Counted from the stretch's first letter, positions 1 to 8,825 are shown. The stretch is DNA of 64,000 nucleotides from Gemmiger sp. An87 (GCF_002159185.1 NZ_NFHD01000005.1:62001-126000); one strand, 5' to 3'. Numbers and translations are program-made. Notes: generated by a model not told the origin, from the sequence alone.

Positions 1-45
1 AAGATCTACGAGTAATCTTTGATTCTCTGATTTTGTGAGCTTTCA

Positions 46-79
46 AAGCCCCCCGCTGTCAAAAGCGGGGGGCTTTTTT
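46..79 (+). terminator. Rho-independent terminator
   Basis: An 11-bp GC-rich stem (AAGCCCCCCGC pairing with GCGGGGGGCTT) closes an 8-base loop and runs into six T. It would end a gene lying left of the window. The first 45 bases hold no recognisable coding sequence. Confidence 0.75.
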
Positions 80-111
80 GTGCTGTTTTGCTGTCTTTGC
101 TTTTGCTCAAA

Positions 112-148
112 AAGAAAAATCCTCCCGTGCCGGTTGCGGCAGGGGAGG
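112..148 (-). terminator. Terminator of the uracil-DNA glycosylase gene
   Basis: Read on the minus strand, CCTCCC-TGCCG pairs with CGGCA-GGGAGG around a CAAC loop and is followed by a T-rich run. It lies just past the stop codon of the glycosylase gene. Confidence 0.7.
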
Positions 149-171
149 CGTTTTGAAATGTTGATGTTGCT

Positions 172-753
172 TTAAGAAGAAACAGATTCGTAGGTATGGT
201 CGCACACCTGGCTGATCTTTTCCCGCAGGGCCACAAAATCCCCGAAGGCCATGGGCTTCTGTTTGGGATTGCGCAGAAGGGCGGCCGGGTGAAGGGTAGC
301 CATGAACCAGACGCCATTCTTTTCAAAGAACAGGCCATGGTCGCGGGTCACCGAGAACTTGGGATCAATCAGCCGCTGGGCTGCGATGCGTCCCAGGCAG
401 ACCACGATCTTTGGCCGGATCAGCCGGAACTGCTCCCGCAGCCAGGGAAGGCAGGCGTCCCATTCCTCCGGCAGAGGGTCCCGGTTCTGGGGTGGGCGGC
501 ACTTTACAATATTGGCGATGAAGACATTTTTATCCCGGGAAAGATCCACCGCTTCCAGATACTGATCCAGCAGCTTGCCGCTGCGGCCCACAAAGGGCAG
601 GCCCTGTTCGTCCTCATTTTGGCCGGGACCTTCACCGATGAACATCACTTCGGCATTAGGGCTTCCCATACCGAATACCACATTATGGCGCGTCTCACAC
701 AGGCCGCACTTGCGGCAGGTCAAACATTCCTGTTTCAAGGTCTCAAAATCCAT
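172..753 (-). CDS. Family 4 uracil-DNA glycosylase
   Basis: Removes uracil from DNA to start base excision repair. The 193-residue product has the family-4 layout. It begins with a cysteine cluster (C10, C13, C16, C19), part of which should bind a [4Fe-4S] cluster completed by later cysteines. The catalytic-pocket motif GEGPG with a following acidic pair comes near residue 40, and the DNA-intercalating HPAALLR motif near residue 157. I start at the ATG at 753 because GAGGTG lies just upstream and homology begins with MDFETL; an in-frame ATG 18 codons earlier lacks that support. It is monocistronic, with its own promoter and terminator. The family is clear; no standard gene symbol applies with certainty. 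Confidence 0.93.
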   Translation of the reverse strand: MDFETLKQECLTCRKCGLCETRHNVVFGMGSPNAEVMFIGEGPGQNEDEQGLPFVGRSGKLLDQYLEAVDLSRDKNVFIANIVKCRPPQNRDPLPEEWDACLPWLREQFRLIRPKIVVCLGRIAAQRLIDPKFSVTRDHGLFFEKNGVWFMATLHPAALLRNPKQKPMAFGDFVALREKISQVCDHTYESVSS

Positions 754-795
754 CCGGGGCACCTCGCTTTGCTGGGTATCACTTGTTATAAAAAT

Positions 796-825
796 ATTAT
801 AGCACAAAAGGCCGGTTTTTGTCTT
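796..825 (-). promoter_or_regulatory. Promoter for the uracil-DNA glycosylase
   Basis: On the minus strand there is a perfect -10 TATAAT (796-801), with AAGACA as a poor -35 at 820-825 and an 18-base spacer. Its -35 abuts the -35 of the divergent pduL promoter. Confidence 0.5.
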
Positions 826-852
826 GAAGTTTTAGTTTGCCCTTGTTACAAT
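824..852 (+). promoter_or_regulatory. Sigma-A promoter for pduL
   Basis: TTGAAG (824-829) and TACAAT (847-852) are separated by exactly 17 bases, about 48 bases upstream of the pduL start codon. Confidence 0.75.
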
Positions 853-899
853 AAATATGAGCGGCCGGAACGTATCCGACCCAAGGGAGGAAATGACAT

Positions 900-1463
900 A
901 TGAAATTCTTAGTTGAAACTTCTGCCCGTCACGTACATGTGACCAAAGAGACCTTGGAGACCCTGTTTGGCAAAGGCTTTGAGCTGACTGTGAAGAAGGA
1001 GCTGAGCCAGCCCGGCCAGTATGCTTCCGAGCAGCGCGTGACCGTTGTTGGCCCCAAGAAGGAGCTGCCCAACGTGTCCATCCTGGGCCCCTGCCGCAAT
1101 GCGGATCAGGTGGAGCTGTCTGCTTCTGACGCCCGTTCCATCGGCATTGCTGCTCCTGTTCGTGAGTCCGGCGACATTGCTGGTTCCGGCGCCTGCAAGC
1201 TGGTTGGTCCCTGCGGCGAGGTTGAGCTGAAGGAAGGCGTGATCGTTGCGAAGCGTCACATCCATGTGACTCCTGAGGACGCCGAGAAGATGGGCGTGAA
1301 GGACAAGGAGATCGTGAAGGTAGCCTGCGGCAAGGAAGGCCGTAAGCTGGTATTCGACGATGTTGTGATCCGCGTGAGCGAGAAGTTCGCCACCGCTATG
1401 CACATCGACACCGACGAGTCCAACGCCTGCCTGGGTGCTAACGAGGGCGAGATCGTTAAGTAA
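900..1463 (+). CDS. pduL: PduL-type phosphate acyltransferase
   Basis: Transfers acyl groups between CoA and phosphate (acetyl-CoA or propionyl-CoA to acyl phosphate), the step before acetate kinase in ATP-yielding fermentation. The 187-residue protein shows both PduL beta-barrel halves, each with its metal-binding HxH motif: ARHVHVT near residue 10 and AKRHIHVT near residue 118. The start follows a strong GGGAGGA site. It lacks an obvious N-terminal microcompartment-targeting extension and no shell genes are nearby, so it is probably the cytosolic form that replaces Pta in many Clostridia. It is transcribed alone from a near-consensus promoter. The family call is firm; acetyl versus propionyl preference cannot be read. 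Confidence 0.92.
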   Translation: MKFLVETSARHVHVTKETLETLFGKGFELTVKKELSQPGQYASEQRVTVVGPKKELPNVSILGPCRNADQVELSASDARSIGIAAPVRESGDIAGSGACKLVGPCGEVELKEGVIVAKRHIHVTPEDAEKMGVKDKEIVKVACGKEGRKLVFDDVVIRVSEKFATAMHIDTDESNACLGANEGEIVK

Positions 1464-1529
1464 TCGTTCCCTGAAGCAGAAAGGCTGAAATTGCGAAAGG
1501 CAAAAGCCTGCCCTGACGAAAAACAACGA

Positions 1530-1574
1530 GACCCCCTGATGCAGAAGGCAGATGCCCTGTGTCAGGGGGTCTTG
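1530..1574 (+). terminator. Terminator after pduL
   Basis: GACCCCCTGA and its complement TCAGGGGGTC enclose about 22 bases; a short T-rich tail follows. It sits 67 bases beyond the pduL stop. Confidence 0.6.
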
Positions 1575-1617
1575 CTGTTTGGAAGAAAGCCATTCAGCCA
1601 TTCAAAGAAAGAAAAAA

Positions 1618-1648
1618 GCGGTACAGCCACCGGCTGTACCGCTTTTTT
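1618..1648. terminator. Bidirectional terminator between pduL and hydrogenase
   Basis: A perfect 11-bp stem, GCGGTACAGCC with GGCTGTACCGC around a 3-base loop, has six T on one side and six A on the other. It can stop both pduL and the converging hydrogenase transcript. Confidence 0.8.
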
Positions 1649-1719
1649 ATGAAATGATTTTCTGAGGATTTGATTTCCGCGAAGCGGGCCGATTCAAATC
1701 CTGCAGAGTGGAGAAGTAA

Positions 1720-3246
1720 TCAGTCCAGGAAGGCCAGATCGTTCTCGTAGGGGCTTTCCACCGAGGTCTCGATGGGGGCTTCCTTCTTGTATTTGGCCAG
1801 AGCAGCGGCAGCCTTTACAGGATCTGCCAGGGTGCCGGCGCCGCCCATGCAGCCGCCGGGGCAGCCCATGCCCTCCAGCAGGTAGCCGTTGTACTTGCCG
1901 GCCTTGGCCATCATGAGCAGCTTCTTGCACTCGGCCAGGCCCTGGGCGCTGGCAACCTTGACCTCGCGGTCCGGGTCCATCTTCTTGATGGCGTTTACAA
2001 CCGCCTGGGCAACGCCGCCGGTCACGGCGAAGCCGCGGCCATCTGCAGAAGCCTTGTTGAAGTCATCGGCGGGATCTACCTCCAGGCTGTCGAAGTCCAC
2101 TTCGCGGGCCTCGAACATGCCCATCAGTTCCTCGAAGGTGAGCACGAAGTCCACGTCGCTGCGGATGCTGCGGCGGCTGGCCTCCAGCTTTTTGGCGGCG
2201 CAGGGGCCAACGAAGACCACCTTGCAGTCCTTGCCGTGATGCTTCTTTACCAGACGGGCGGTGAGCACCATGGGGGTCAGGGCCATGCTGATGTAGTCGG
2301 CCATCTCAGGGAAGAGCTTCTTGGCCATCACGCTCCAGCTGGGGCAGCAGCTGGTGGCCATGAAGGGCTGATGCTCGGGAACCTCGCGCATGAAGTCCTT
2401 TGCTTCCTCGATGGTGCACAGGTCGGCGCCCACGGCAACCTCAAAGGTGTCCTCAAAGCCCAGCTGACGCATAGCAGCCTTCAGCTTGCCCACGGTCAGG
2501 CCGGGGAACTGGCTTACGAAAGCGGGAGCCATGATGGCGTATACCCGGTCGCCCTGGCGAATGCTCTGGATCAGCTGGAAAATCTGACCCTTGTCCACGA
2601 TGGCGCCGAAGGGGCAGTTGACCAGGCACATGCCGCAGGAAACGCACTTGTCCTGATCGATCTGAGCGCGGCCCAGGTCATCGGAGTGGATGGCGTTCAT
2701 GCCGCAGGCAGCGGCGCAGGGACGCTCCATCTTCACGATGGCGTGGTAGGGGCACACATCCACGCACTTGCCGCACTTGATGCACTTGTCCTGATCGATC
2801 ACGGTCTGACCGCCGGGGGTGAAGGTCAGCGCGTCCTTGGGGCAGACATCCACGCAGGGATGAGCCAGGCAGCCGCGGCAGAGGTTGGTCACCTCAACCT
2901 TTTTCTCAGGGCAGGCGTTGCAGGCGAACTTGATGATGTTCACCAGCGGGGGATCGTAATATTTCTGGGCGATCACGCTGTTTTCCATGCCCGAATTGGT
3001 GGGAGCCTGCTCATCCATGGGACGCAGAGGCAGGCCCATGGCCAGGCGGATGCGCTCGGAAACGATGGCGCGCTCCAGGAAAATGCTGTTGCGGAAGCTG
3101 TTGACCTCGCCCGGGATGATTTTATAGGGCAGGCGGGAAACTTCCTGTGCGTAGTTCTGCCCCTCATAGGAGAGGCGGGCCACTTCGGTGAAGACCCGAC
3201 GGCGGATGTCGGTGACCGAGGTGTAGATACCGCGCATGTTGCTCAT
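1720..3246 (-). CDS. Monomeric [FeFe] hydrogenase, group B type
   Basis: Catalyses reversible proton reduction to H2 at an H-cluster, probably disposing of ferredoxin electrons in the cytoplasm. In this 508-residue protein, cysteine motifs between about residues 109 and 215 suit several [4Fe-4S] clusters (for example CRGC near 123, CIKCGKC near 155, CVSCGMC near 201). The H-cluster motifs follow in order: TSCCPSW (298-304), VGPCAAKK (C349) and EGMGCPGGC (C462, C466). The start chosen is the ATG at 3246, preceded by GGAAGGAG; the longer open frame upstream looks non-coding. It lies downstream of mtaB on the same strand but has its own promoter. The N-terminus MRGIYTSV fits the group B class. 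Maturases HydEFG are not in the window. Confidence 0.92.
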   Translation of the reverse strand: MSNMRGIYTSVTDIRRRVFTEVARLSYEGQNYAQEVSRLPYKIIPGEVNSFRNSIFLERAIVSERIRLAMGLPLRPMDEQAPTNSGMENSVIAQKYYDPPLVNIIKFACNACPEKKVEVTNLCRGCLAHPCVDVCPKDALTFTPGGQTVIDQDKCIKCGKCVDVCPYHAIVKMERPCAAACGMNAIHSDDLGRAQIDQDKCVSCGMCLVNCPFGAIVDKGQIFQLIQSIRQGDRVYAIMAPAFVSQFPGLTVGKLKAAMRQLGFEDTFEVAVGADLCTIEEAKDFMREVPEHQPFMATSCCPSWSVMAKKLFPEMADYISMALTPMVLTARLVKKHHGKDCKVVFVGPCAAKKLEASRRSIRSDVDFVLTFEELMGMFEAREVDFDSLEVDPADDFNKASADGRGFAVTGGVAQAVVNAIKKMDPDREVKVASAQGLAECKKLLMMAKAGKYNGYLLEGMGCPGGCMGGAGTLADPVKAAAALAKYKKEAPIETSVESPYENDLAFLD

Positions 3247-3293
3247 AATCACATAACTCCTTCCAAAATGCGTTGGTGTTCGCATACAATAAA

Positions 3294-3322
3294 AATATAA
3301 CATACTCGCTCCTCGGGGGCAA
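3294..3322 (-). promoter_or_regulatory. Promoter for the [FeFe] hydrogenase
   Basis: On the minus strand TTGCCC (3317-3322) and TATATT (3294-3299) have a 17-base spacer, about 48 bases upstream of the start codon. Confidence 0.55.
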
Positions 3323-3376
3323 GCGCCGCGGGAAAACAAGCACGGGAAAGAATGCGGATATTTTTTGTGTTTGTGA

Positions 3377-4672
3377 TCAAAGCTGTACTGCGGCGGCCCG
3401 GCAGCGCTCGCCATCCCACTCGCCCAGGCGGCAGGAAAGGATCTGGCCGGCCTCGGCGCCGGAGGCGTTTACCACCACCGGCAGATACAGCCGGGTGTAG
3501 CCGGTGAACAGATTGGCACTGAGGGGCTTCTCCAGCAGGACGGTGTCCACCGAGCCGGACCATTCTTTGGCAAGCTGGCTGCGCACCTCATCTGCAGCAG
3601 TCTGCAGCACATGCACCCGGCGGGCCTTTTCCTCCTCGGGAATCTGATCCGGGAAGGTGGCGGCAGGAGTCCCCTCCCGGCGGGAGTAGGGGAATACATG
3701 AACCTTCAAAAACTTCATTTCCTGCACAAAGCGCACGCTCTCGGCGAATTCCTCCTCGGTTTCGCCGGGGAAGCCAACGATTACGTCGGTGGTGAAACTG
3801 CAGGCTCCGCCATAGGCCTGGCGCAGCTTTTTCACCACGGCGGCGTATTCCTCGGCAGTGTAGACCCGGCGCATCCGGCGCAGGGTAGAGGTGCAGCCGC
3901 TCTGCAGCGAAAGATGGAACTGGGGGCAGAGCTTTTCCGTGCGGGCCATGCGGGCGATGTCGTCGTCGCTCAGCAGATCCGGCTCCAGGCTGCCCAGGCG
4001 GATGCGCTCGATGCCCTCCACCTGTGCGCTGTGCTCGATGAGCTCGGTCAGATTGGTGCCGGTGTCCTGGCCGTAGCTGGGCAGGTTGATGCCGCTGAAC
4101 ACCACTTCCTTGTAGCCTGCGGCAGCCAGGGACTCCAGCTCCTTCAGGATGCTTGCCTCGCTGCGGCTGCGCACCCGGCCGCGGGCGCGGGGAATCACGC
4201 AGTAGGCGCACTGGCGGTTGCAGCCGTCCTGCACCTTGATGAAGGCCCGGGTGTGCCCCTCGAACCGCTCCATGGGTAGCTCCTCAAAGGCTTCGCCCTT
4301 TTCGTGGGCGGCAATGTCCACCACCCGTTCGCCCTCCAGGGCGCGGGCCACGTTGCGCAGAATGGCATGCCTGTTGGCATTGCCCATCACCACGTCCGCC
4401 TCCATGACCGCGGCGGCCTCCTCGGGAAAAGCCTGGGGATAGCAGCCGGTGAGCACTGTGACCGCGCCGGAATACTGGCGCTTGGCCCGACGCAGCCACT
4501 GGCGGCTCTTTTTATCGCCCCCGGCGGTGACGGTGCAGCTGTTTACCACAAAGACGTCGGCCTCCTCGTCGGGTTCGGCCAGGGTGTATCCGTTCTGACG
4601 GAAAAGCTGGGCAAGCGCGCCGGTCTCATTCTGATTGACCTTGCAGCCCAGTGTGTAAAAACTTACGCGCAT
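3377..4672 (-). CDS. mtaB: tRNA threonylcarbamoyladenosine methylthiotransferase MtaB
   Basis: Radical SAM enzyme that adds a methylthio group to t6A at position 37 of ANN-decoding tRNAs, giving ms2t6A. The 431-residue protein has the three domains of the family. The N-terminal UPF0004 domain carries cluster cysteines C10 (LGCKVNQ), C46 (NSCTVT) and C77 (TGCYPQ). The radical SAM core has C151, C155 and C158 in the CNRQCAYC motif. A C-terminal TRAM-like region follows. The LGCKVNQNE start motif is typical of MtaB rather than MiaB or RimO. It has its own promoter and sits 130 bases upstream of the hydrogenase gene on the same strand. Confidence 0.93.
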   Translation of the reverse strand: MRVSFYTLGCKVNQNETGALAQLFRQNGYTLAEPDEEADVFVVNSCTVTAGGDKKSRQWLRRAKRQYSGAVTVLTGCYPQAFPEEAAAVMEADVVMGNANRHAILRNVARALEGERVVDIAAHEKGEAFEELPMERFEGHTRAFIKVQDGCNRQCAYCVIPRARGRVRSRSEASILKELESLAAAGYKEVVFSGINLPSYGQDTGTNLTELIEHSAQVEGIERIRLGSLEPDLLSDDDIARMARTEKLCPQFHLSLQSGCTSTLRRMRRVYTAEEYAAVVKKLRQAYGGACSFTTDVIVGFPGETEEEFAESVRFVQEMKFLKVHVFPYSRREGTPAATFPDQIPEEEKARRVHVLQTAADEVRSQLAKEWSGSVDTVLLEKPLSANLFTGYTRLYLPVVVNASGAEAGQILSCRLGEWDGERCRAAAVQL

Positions 4673-4712
4673 GGATTCGCTCCTTTATCTGATAGGAAAA
4701 TACTTCTCTTAT

Positions 4713-4740
4713 ATTATAGGGGAGAATGGCAAAAAGGCAA
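4713..4740 (-). promoter_or_regulatory. Promoter for mtaB
   Basis: TTGCCT (4735-4740) and a perfect TATAAT (4713-4718) on the minus strand are separated by 16 bases, about 40 bases from the mtaB start. Confidence 0.65.
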
Positions 4741-4832
4741 GCATATTCCCGGCGGGCGAAAGCATAGAGATAAACGAAAGAACAACGCCCGCGGGCCGGC
4801 GAAAAGACCCCGGGAAGAAGGGTGGAGGTTTT

Positions 4833-6005
4833 ATGGCAAAACGACGGGCGGCGGCGCTTGTTATGATGGTGCTCCTGTTTGTGGGGCTGGCGTTTCCGGC
4901 CCATGCGCAGGATGTGCAGGCAGGTCGGTTCGCGCTGGGGCAGTTTGACGTACCCTGCCGGGCGTCGATTCTGATCGACCAGGAAAGCGGCACCGTGCTG
5001 TATGAAAAGGAGGCGGATACCCAGATGCCCATCGCCTCCATCACCAAGGTAATGACTCTTTTGCTGGTGATGGAGGGGCTGGAGGAGGGGCGCTTCACCC
5101 TGGAGGACACTGTGCCGGTGACCGAGCATGCCTACAGCATGGGCGGCAGTCAGATCTGGCTGGAGCCGGGGGAGGAGTTTACCGTGGATGAGATGCTGCG
5201 GGCGGTGTGCGTGGCCAGCGCCAACGACGCGGCAGTGGCGCTGGCCGAGATGGTGGGAGGCAGCGAGCCGGTGTTTGTGGAGCAGATGAACCAGAAGGCC
5301 GCTCAGCTGGGCATGACCAATACCACCTTTCAGAACGCCTGCGGGCTGGACCAGGAAGAGCATCTTTCCACCGCGCGGGATGTGGCGATCATGAGCCGGG
5401 AGATTTTAAACAATCATCCCCAGATCCTGAACTACACCGGCATCTGGACCGACAGCCTGCGGGAGGGTCAGACTCAATTGGTGAATACCAACAAGCTGCT
5501 GCGCCGCTATCAGGGCATCACCGGGCTGAAGACCGGTACCACCGGCGGGGCAGGGGTCTGTCTTTCCGCCAGCGCCACCCGGGACGGTCTGTCACTGATC
5601 GCGGTGGTGCTGGGAGCCTCCAGCAGCGCCGAGCGGTTCGATGCGGCCACCACACTGCTGGATTACGGCTTTGCCAATTTCACCCGAGTGCAGGCTCCTG
5701 TACCGGAAAACGCACCGGGAAGCCTTCCGGTGACCGGCGGCGCACTGGAGGAGGTGACTCTGAATTACCAGACGCCGGGCACGGTGCTGCTGCAGAAGGG
5801 CGAGGAGCAGAGTCTGCGGGCAGAACTGGAGCTGAGCGAGAGCGCACAGGCTCCGGTGACTCTGGGCAGCGAGCTGGGCCGGGTGGTGCTGTATGCCGGG
5901 CAGACCGAGCTGGGAAGCTGGCCGGTGACCGCCGCCTCGGACGTGCCGGCCATGAGCTGGCAGCTGGCTATGGAGCGCCTGTGGCAGGGGCTTCTAACAC
6001 ACTGA
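4833..6005 (+). CDS. D-alanyl-D-alanine carboxypeptidase (PBP5/DacF type)
   Basis: Trims the terminal D-Ala from peptidoglycan pentapeptides outside the membrane. This 390-residue protein starts with a signal peptide (basic MAKRR, hydrophobic stretch, AHA cleavage region near residue 25). The penicillin-binding serine peptidase motifs follow in order: SITK (S69-K72), SAN (129-131) and KTG (233-235). A beta-rich PBP5 C-terminal domain follows. The last 17 residues could be an amphipathic membrane anchor. I start at 4833, after GGTGGAGG; the longer open frame upstream overlaps the mtaB promoter. It is probably monocistronic. DacF is the closest role, but sequence alone does not separate it from DacA or DacB. 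Confidence 0.92.
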   Translation: MAKRRAAALVMMVLLFVGLAFPAHAQDVQAGRFALGQFDVPCRASILIDQESGTVLYEKEADTQMPIASITKVMTLLLVMEGLEEGRFTLEDTVPVTEHAYSMGGSQIWLEPGEEFTVDEMLRAVCVASANDAAVALAEMVGGSEPVFVEQMNQKAAQLGMTNTTFQNACGLDQEEHLSTARDVAIMSREILNNHPQILNYTGIWTDSLREGQTQLVNTNKLLRRYQGITGLKTGTTGGAGVCLSASATRDGLSLIAVVLGASSSAERFDAATTLLDYGFANFTRVQAPVPENAPGSLPVTGGALEEVTLNYQTPGTVLLQKGEEQSLRAELELSESAQAPVTLGSELGRVVLYAGQTELGSWPVTAASDVPAMSWQLAMERLWQGLLTH

Positions 6006-6015
6006 AAAACAAAGC

Positions 6016-6059
6016 GCAAAGCCGCAGCACGGGCACTGCCGCCCGGGCTGCGGCTTTGC
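6016..6059 (+). terminator. Hairpin after the carboxypeptidase gene
   Basis: A perfect 13-bp inverted repeat, GCAAAGCCGCAGC with GCTGCGGCTTTGC, lies 10 bases after the stop. There is no T run, so it may terminate weakly or stabilise the mRNA end. Confidence 0.5.
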
Positions 6060-6091
6060 TGCGAAATATTTGTGCGGAATGTACGCTGCCC

Positions 6092-6120
6092 TTGACTTTT
6101 AGCAGGCAAAACGGTATAGT
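6092..6120 (+). promoter_or_regulatory. Sigma-A promoter for pgi
   Basis: TTGACT (6092-6097), a 17-base spacer and TATAGT (6115-6120) precede the start by 36 bases. Confidence 0.8.
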
Positions 6121-6155
6121 TATAACAAAGAAAACACATGGTGGGAGGCAGCGAT

Positions 6156-7490
6156 ATGAGCGTTAAATTTAACGGTAAGTATCTTGCAAAATTTGTAAAG
6201 GACTCTGAATTTGAGGCCATCTGGCCGCAGGTGAAAACTGCTCACGAGATGCTGGAAGGCCGCACCGGCCCCGGCAACGATTTCCTGGGCTGGGTGGACC
6301 TGCCCGTAAATTACGATAAGGAGGAGTTCGCCCGCATCAAGGCCGCGGCCGAGAAGATCTGCTCGGATTCCGACGTGCTGGTGGTGATCGGTATCGGCGG
6401 CTCCTATCTGGGCGCCCGCGCCGCCATCGAGGCCATCAAGGGCCAGATGTACAACTGCACCTGCAAGAAGACTCCGCAGATCTTCTTCGCAGGCAACTCC
6501 ATTTCTCCCGCCTACCTGCAGGACATCCTGGCCTGCTGTGAGGGCAAGGAGGTCAGCGTGAACGTGATCTCCAAGTCCGGCACCACCACCGAGCCTGCGC
6601 TGGCCTTCCGGGTCTTCAAGAAATACCTGGAAGAGCGTTACGGCAAGGAAGGTGCTTCCAAGCGCATCTACGCCACTACCGACCGCAGCCGCGGCACCCT
6701 GAAGAAGCAGGCCGACGAAGAAGGCTGGCCCACCTTCGTGGTACCCGACGACGTGGGCGGCCGTTACTCGGTGCTCACCGCTGTGGGTCTGCTGCCCATC
6801 GCCTGCGCCGGCTGTGACATCGACGCTCTGATGCAGGGCGCTGCCGATGCCCGTGCGGAGTACTCCAATTGCACTCCGGATAACGACTGCTACAAGTACG
6901 CTGCCGCCCGCAACATCCTGTACCGCAAGGGCAAGGCTGTTGAGCTGCTGGCCGCTTACGAGCCCAACTTCACCATGATGAACGAGTGGTACAAGCAGCT
7001 GTTCGGCGAGAGCGAAGGCAAGGACAACAAGGGCCTCATGCCCACCAGCGTTGTTTTCTCCACCGATCTGCACTCCATGGGCCAGTTCGTACAGGAAGGT
7101 GCCCGTGTGATGTTCGAGACCGTGGTTAACATCCACAAGCCCTCTCAGGACCTGTTCATCGAGGCTGATGAGGAGAATCTGGACGGCCTGAACTTCCTGG
7201 CCAACCAGAACATGAGCGTGGTCAACGAAAAGGCCATGCAGGGCACCATTCTGGCTCACACCGACGGCGATGTTCCCAACATCGTGCTGGAGACTCCCAG
7301 CCTGAACGAGTACGATCTGGGCTACCTGATCTACTTCTTCGAGCGGGCCTGCGCCATCAGCGGCTATCTGCTGAGCGTGAACCCCTTCGATCAGCCGGGT
7401 GTGGAGAGCTACAAGAAGAACATGTTCGCGCTGCTGGGCAAACCCGGCTACGAGGACCGCAAGGCTGAGCTGGAAGCCAAGCTGGGCTGA
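6156..7490 (+). CDS. pgi: Glucose-6-phosphate isomerase
   Basis: Interconverts glucose 6-phosphate and fructose 6-phosphate in glycolysis and gluconeogenesis, in the cytosol. The 444-residue length matches the shorter Firmicute form. The sugar-phosphate loops [12 protein letters not shown] (about residue 73) and [13 protein letters not shown] (about 139) are intact, and QLFGESEGK and the C-terminal [11 protein letters not shown] block are recognisable. The start is the ATG at 6156 after GGGAGG rather than the ATG six codons earlier that overlaps this site. A near-consensus promoter drives it. The next gene lies 89 bases on without an obvious terminator, so cotranscription is possible. Confidence 0.95.
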   Translation: MSVKFNGKYLAKFVKDSEFEAIWPQVKTAHEMLEGRTGPGNDFLGWVDLPVNYDKEEFARIKAAAEKICSDSDVLVVIGIGGSYLGARAAIEAIKGQMYNCTCKKTPQIFFAGNSISPAYLQDILACCEGKEVSVNVISKSGTTTEPALAFRVFKKYLEERYGKEGASKRIYATTDRSRGTLKKQADEEGWPTFVVPDDVGGRYSVLTAVGLLPIACAGCDIDALMQGAADARAEYSNCTPDNDCYKYAAARNILYRKGKAVELLAAYEPNFTMMNEWYKQLFGESEGKDNKGLMPTSVVFSTDLHSMGQFVQEGARVMFETVVNIHKPSQDLFIEADEENLDGLNFLANQNMSVVNEKAMQGTILAHTDGDVPNIVLETPSLNEYDLGYLIYFFERACAISGYLLSVNPFDQPGVESYKKNMFALLGKPGYEDRKAELEAKLG

Positions 7491-7579
7491 GCACCCCGCG
7501 CCCCGGCGGAAAACGGGGAATTACGTGAAGGGAAATCGCGGCATGCCGCGTTTCGCAAAATAGAAGGAGGTACCCTCTT

Positions 7580-7984
7580 ATGATTAAACTGATCGTTGGC
7601 ACGAAAGGCACCGGCAAAACCAAAGCGATGATCGAGGCCATCAACGCAGTTACCAAAACCACTACCGGCAACGTTGTTGTGCTGGAAAAGTCCATGAAGC
7701 TGACTTATGATATCGATCATGCTGCTCGCCTGATCGACCTGGATGAGTATCACATCACTGGCTACAATATGATGTATGGTTTTGTGGCGGGCGTTCTGGC
7801 CGGCAACTACGACATCACCGAGCTGTTTGTGGACGGTATCCTGAAGGTTGGCGACCACGATCTGAACGGTCTGGGCAAGTTCCTGGATGACGTACAGGCC
7901 ATCGCAGGGGAGAACGTGAACGTTACCATCACCATTTCCGCCGCCCTCGAGACTCTGCCCGAGGACGTAAAGAAATACCTGTAA
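7580..7984 (+). CDS. Small P-loop protein of unknown function
   Basis: A 134-residue protein I cannot name. It opens with a clear Walker A motif, GTKGTGKTK (residues 7-15), preceded by a hydrophobic beta strand. A hydrophobic strand ending in VDG near residue 86 could supply a Walker B-like acidic residue. No membrane segment, signal peptide or partner domain is visible. It is far shorter than PilT or AAA ATPases, so it may be a minimal nucleotide-binding protein. AGAAGGAGG precedes the ATG. Codon use resembles highly expressed neighbours. It lies between pgi and yceD-rpmF and is closed by a hairpin. Real gene: very likely; function: not known. Confidence 0.82.
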   Translation: MIKLIVGTKGTGKTKAMIEAINAVTKTTTGNVVVLEKSMKLTYDIDHAARLIDLDEYHITGYNMMYGFVAGVLAGNYDITELFVDGILKVGDHDLNGLGKFLDDVQAIAGENVNVTITISAALETLPEDVKKYL

Positions 7985-7997
7985 TCGTTCCATAAGC

Positions 7998-8028
7998 GGG
8001 CGGGAGCCAAAAAAATTGGTTCCCGCCC
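7998..8028 (+). terminator. Hairpin after the P-loop gene
   Basis: GGGCGGGA-CCAA pairs with TTGG-TCCCGCCC around an A-rich loop. No proper T run follows, so it may be a weak terminator or mRNA-stabilising stem. Confidence 0.45.
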
Positions 8029-8039
8029 GAAATTTGGTA

Positions 8040-8068
8040 TTGACAAACCCTCTGGGATTCGGTATACT
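8040..8068 (+). promoter_or_regulatory. Sigma-A promoter for yceD-rpmF
   Basis: Consensus TTGACA (8040-8045), 17-base spacer, TATACT (8063-8068), about 28 bases before the yceD start. Confidence 0.85.
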
Positions 8069-8095
8069 AGGTAGGCAGTCTTTTAGAGGTGTACT

Positions 8096-8596
8096 ATGCA
8101 ATTCGACCTGAAAAAGTTTTTTCAGACCGGCCGCGTGCCTTATCACGCGGAGCTGCAGCTGGACCTGAGTGATTATGACTTCCCGGGTTATCAGATTACG
8201 CAGCCGGTCACGGGCACCTTTGACGCCGCGCTGAATGGCGAGGGCGTTGTGCTGCGGCTCAGCTTGAACGCGCTGGCACAGGCGGAATGCGCCCGTTGCC
8301 TTGCGCCGGTGGAATATCCCTGTTCGCTGGAACAGGAATGGCTGGTGCGCGAGAGCGAACTGAGCAATGAATATCAGGAATTGCCCATCGACGAGGCAGG
8401 CAAGCTTTCGGTCAATGAACTGGCTTGCGAGGAGCTGGTGATGGAAATTCCAACCGTACTGCTGTGCAGTGCGGATTGCCAAGGGCTATGCCATGTTTGC
8501 GGTAAACCCAAAGCAGCGGGATGCACCTGCTGTGAGGGGGGCTCCACTACCCCCGTAGACGAACGGCTTGCTATATTAAAACAACTGCTGAATTAA
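8096..8596 (+). CDS. yceD: YceD family protein (DUF177)
   Basis: YceD proteins are implicated in large-subunit rRNA accumulation and are almost always encoded next to rpmF, as here, 27 bases upstream. The 166-residue sequence carries the family cysteines: CARC near residue 63 and the later CSADCQGLCHVCG block near 122, which probably binds a metal. The last residues (DERLAILKQLL) match the usual end of the family. AGAGGTG sits before the ATG and a consensus promoter lies close upstream, so transcription probably starts just before it and covers yceD and rpmF. Biochemical activity is not established. Confidence 0.88.
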   Translation: MQFDLKKFFQTGRVPYHAELQLDLSDYDFPGYQITQPVTGTFDAALNGEGVVLRLSLNALAQAECARCLAPVEYPCSLEQEWLVRESELSNEYQELPIDEAGKLSVNELACEELVMEIPTVLLCSADCQGLCHVCGKPKAAGCTCCEGGSTTPVDERLAILKQLLN

Positions 8597-8623
8597 CTTC
8601 ATTCACATTGAGGAGGTGCTAAA

Positions 8624-8806
8624 ATGGCAGTACCCAAGAGAAAGGTTTCCAAGGCACGGCGTGACAAGCGTCGCTCCTCTGTGTGGAAGCTGGAAGCCCC
8701 TGCACTGGTAAAGTGCAGCCAGTGTGGCGAGTACAAGCTCCCCCACCAGGTATGCGGCAATTGCGGCTACTACAAGGGCAAGGAAATCATCAAGAAGGAA
8801 GCGTAA
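8624..8806 (+). CDS. rpmF: 50S ribosomal protein L32
   Basis: Component of the large ribosomal subunit. The 60-residue protein has the typical start MAVPKRKVSKARRDKRR and the zinc-binding pair CSQC and CGNC (about residues 31-49). It sits behind an AGGAGG site, follows yceD in one operon, and ends at a good terminator. This is the zinc-containing form of L32; whether a zinc-independent paralogue exists cannot be seen from this window. Confidence 0.97.
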   Translation: MAVPKRKVSKARRDKRRSSVWKLEAPALVKCSQCGEYKLPHQVCGNCGYYKGKEIIKKEA

Positions 8807-8825
8807 TCCGCTTTCCGTAAGAGCT

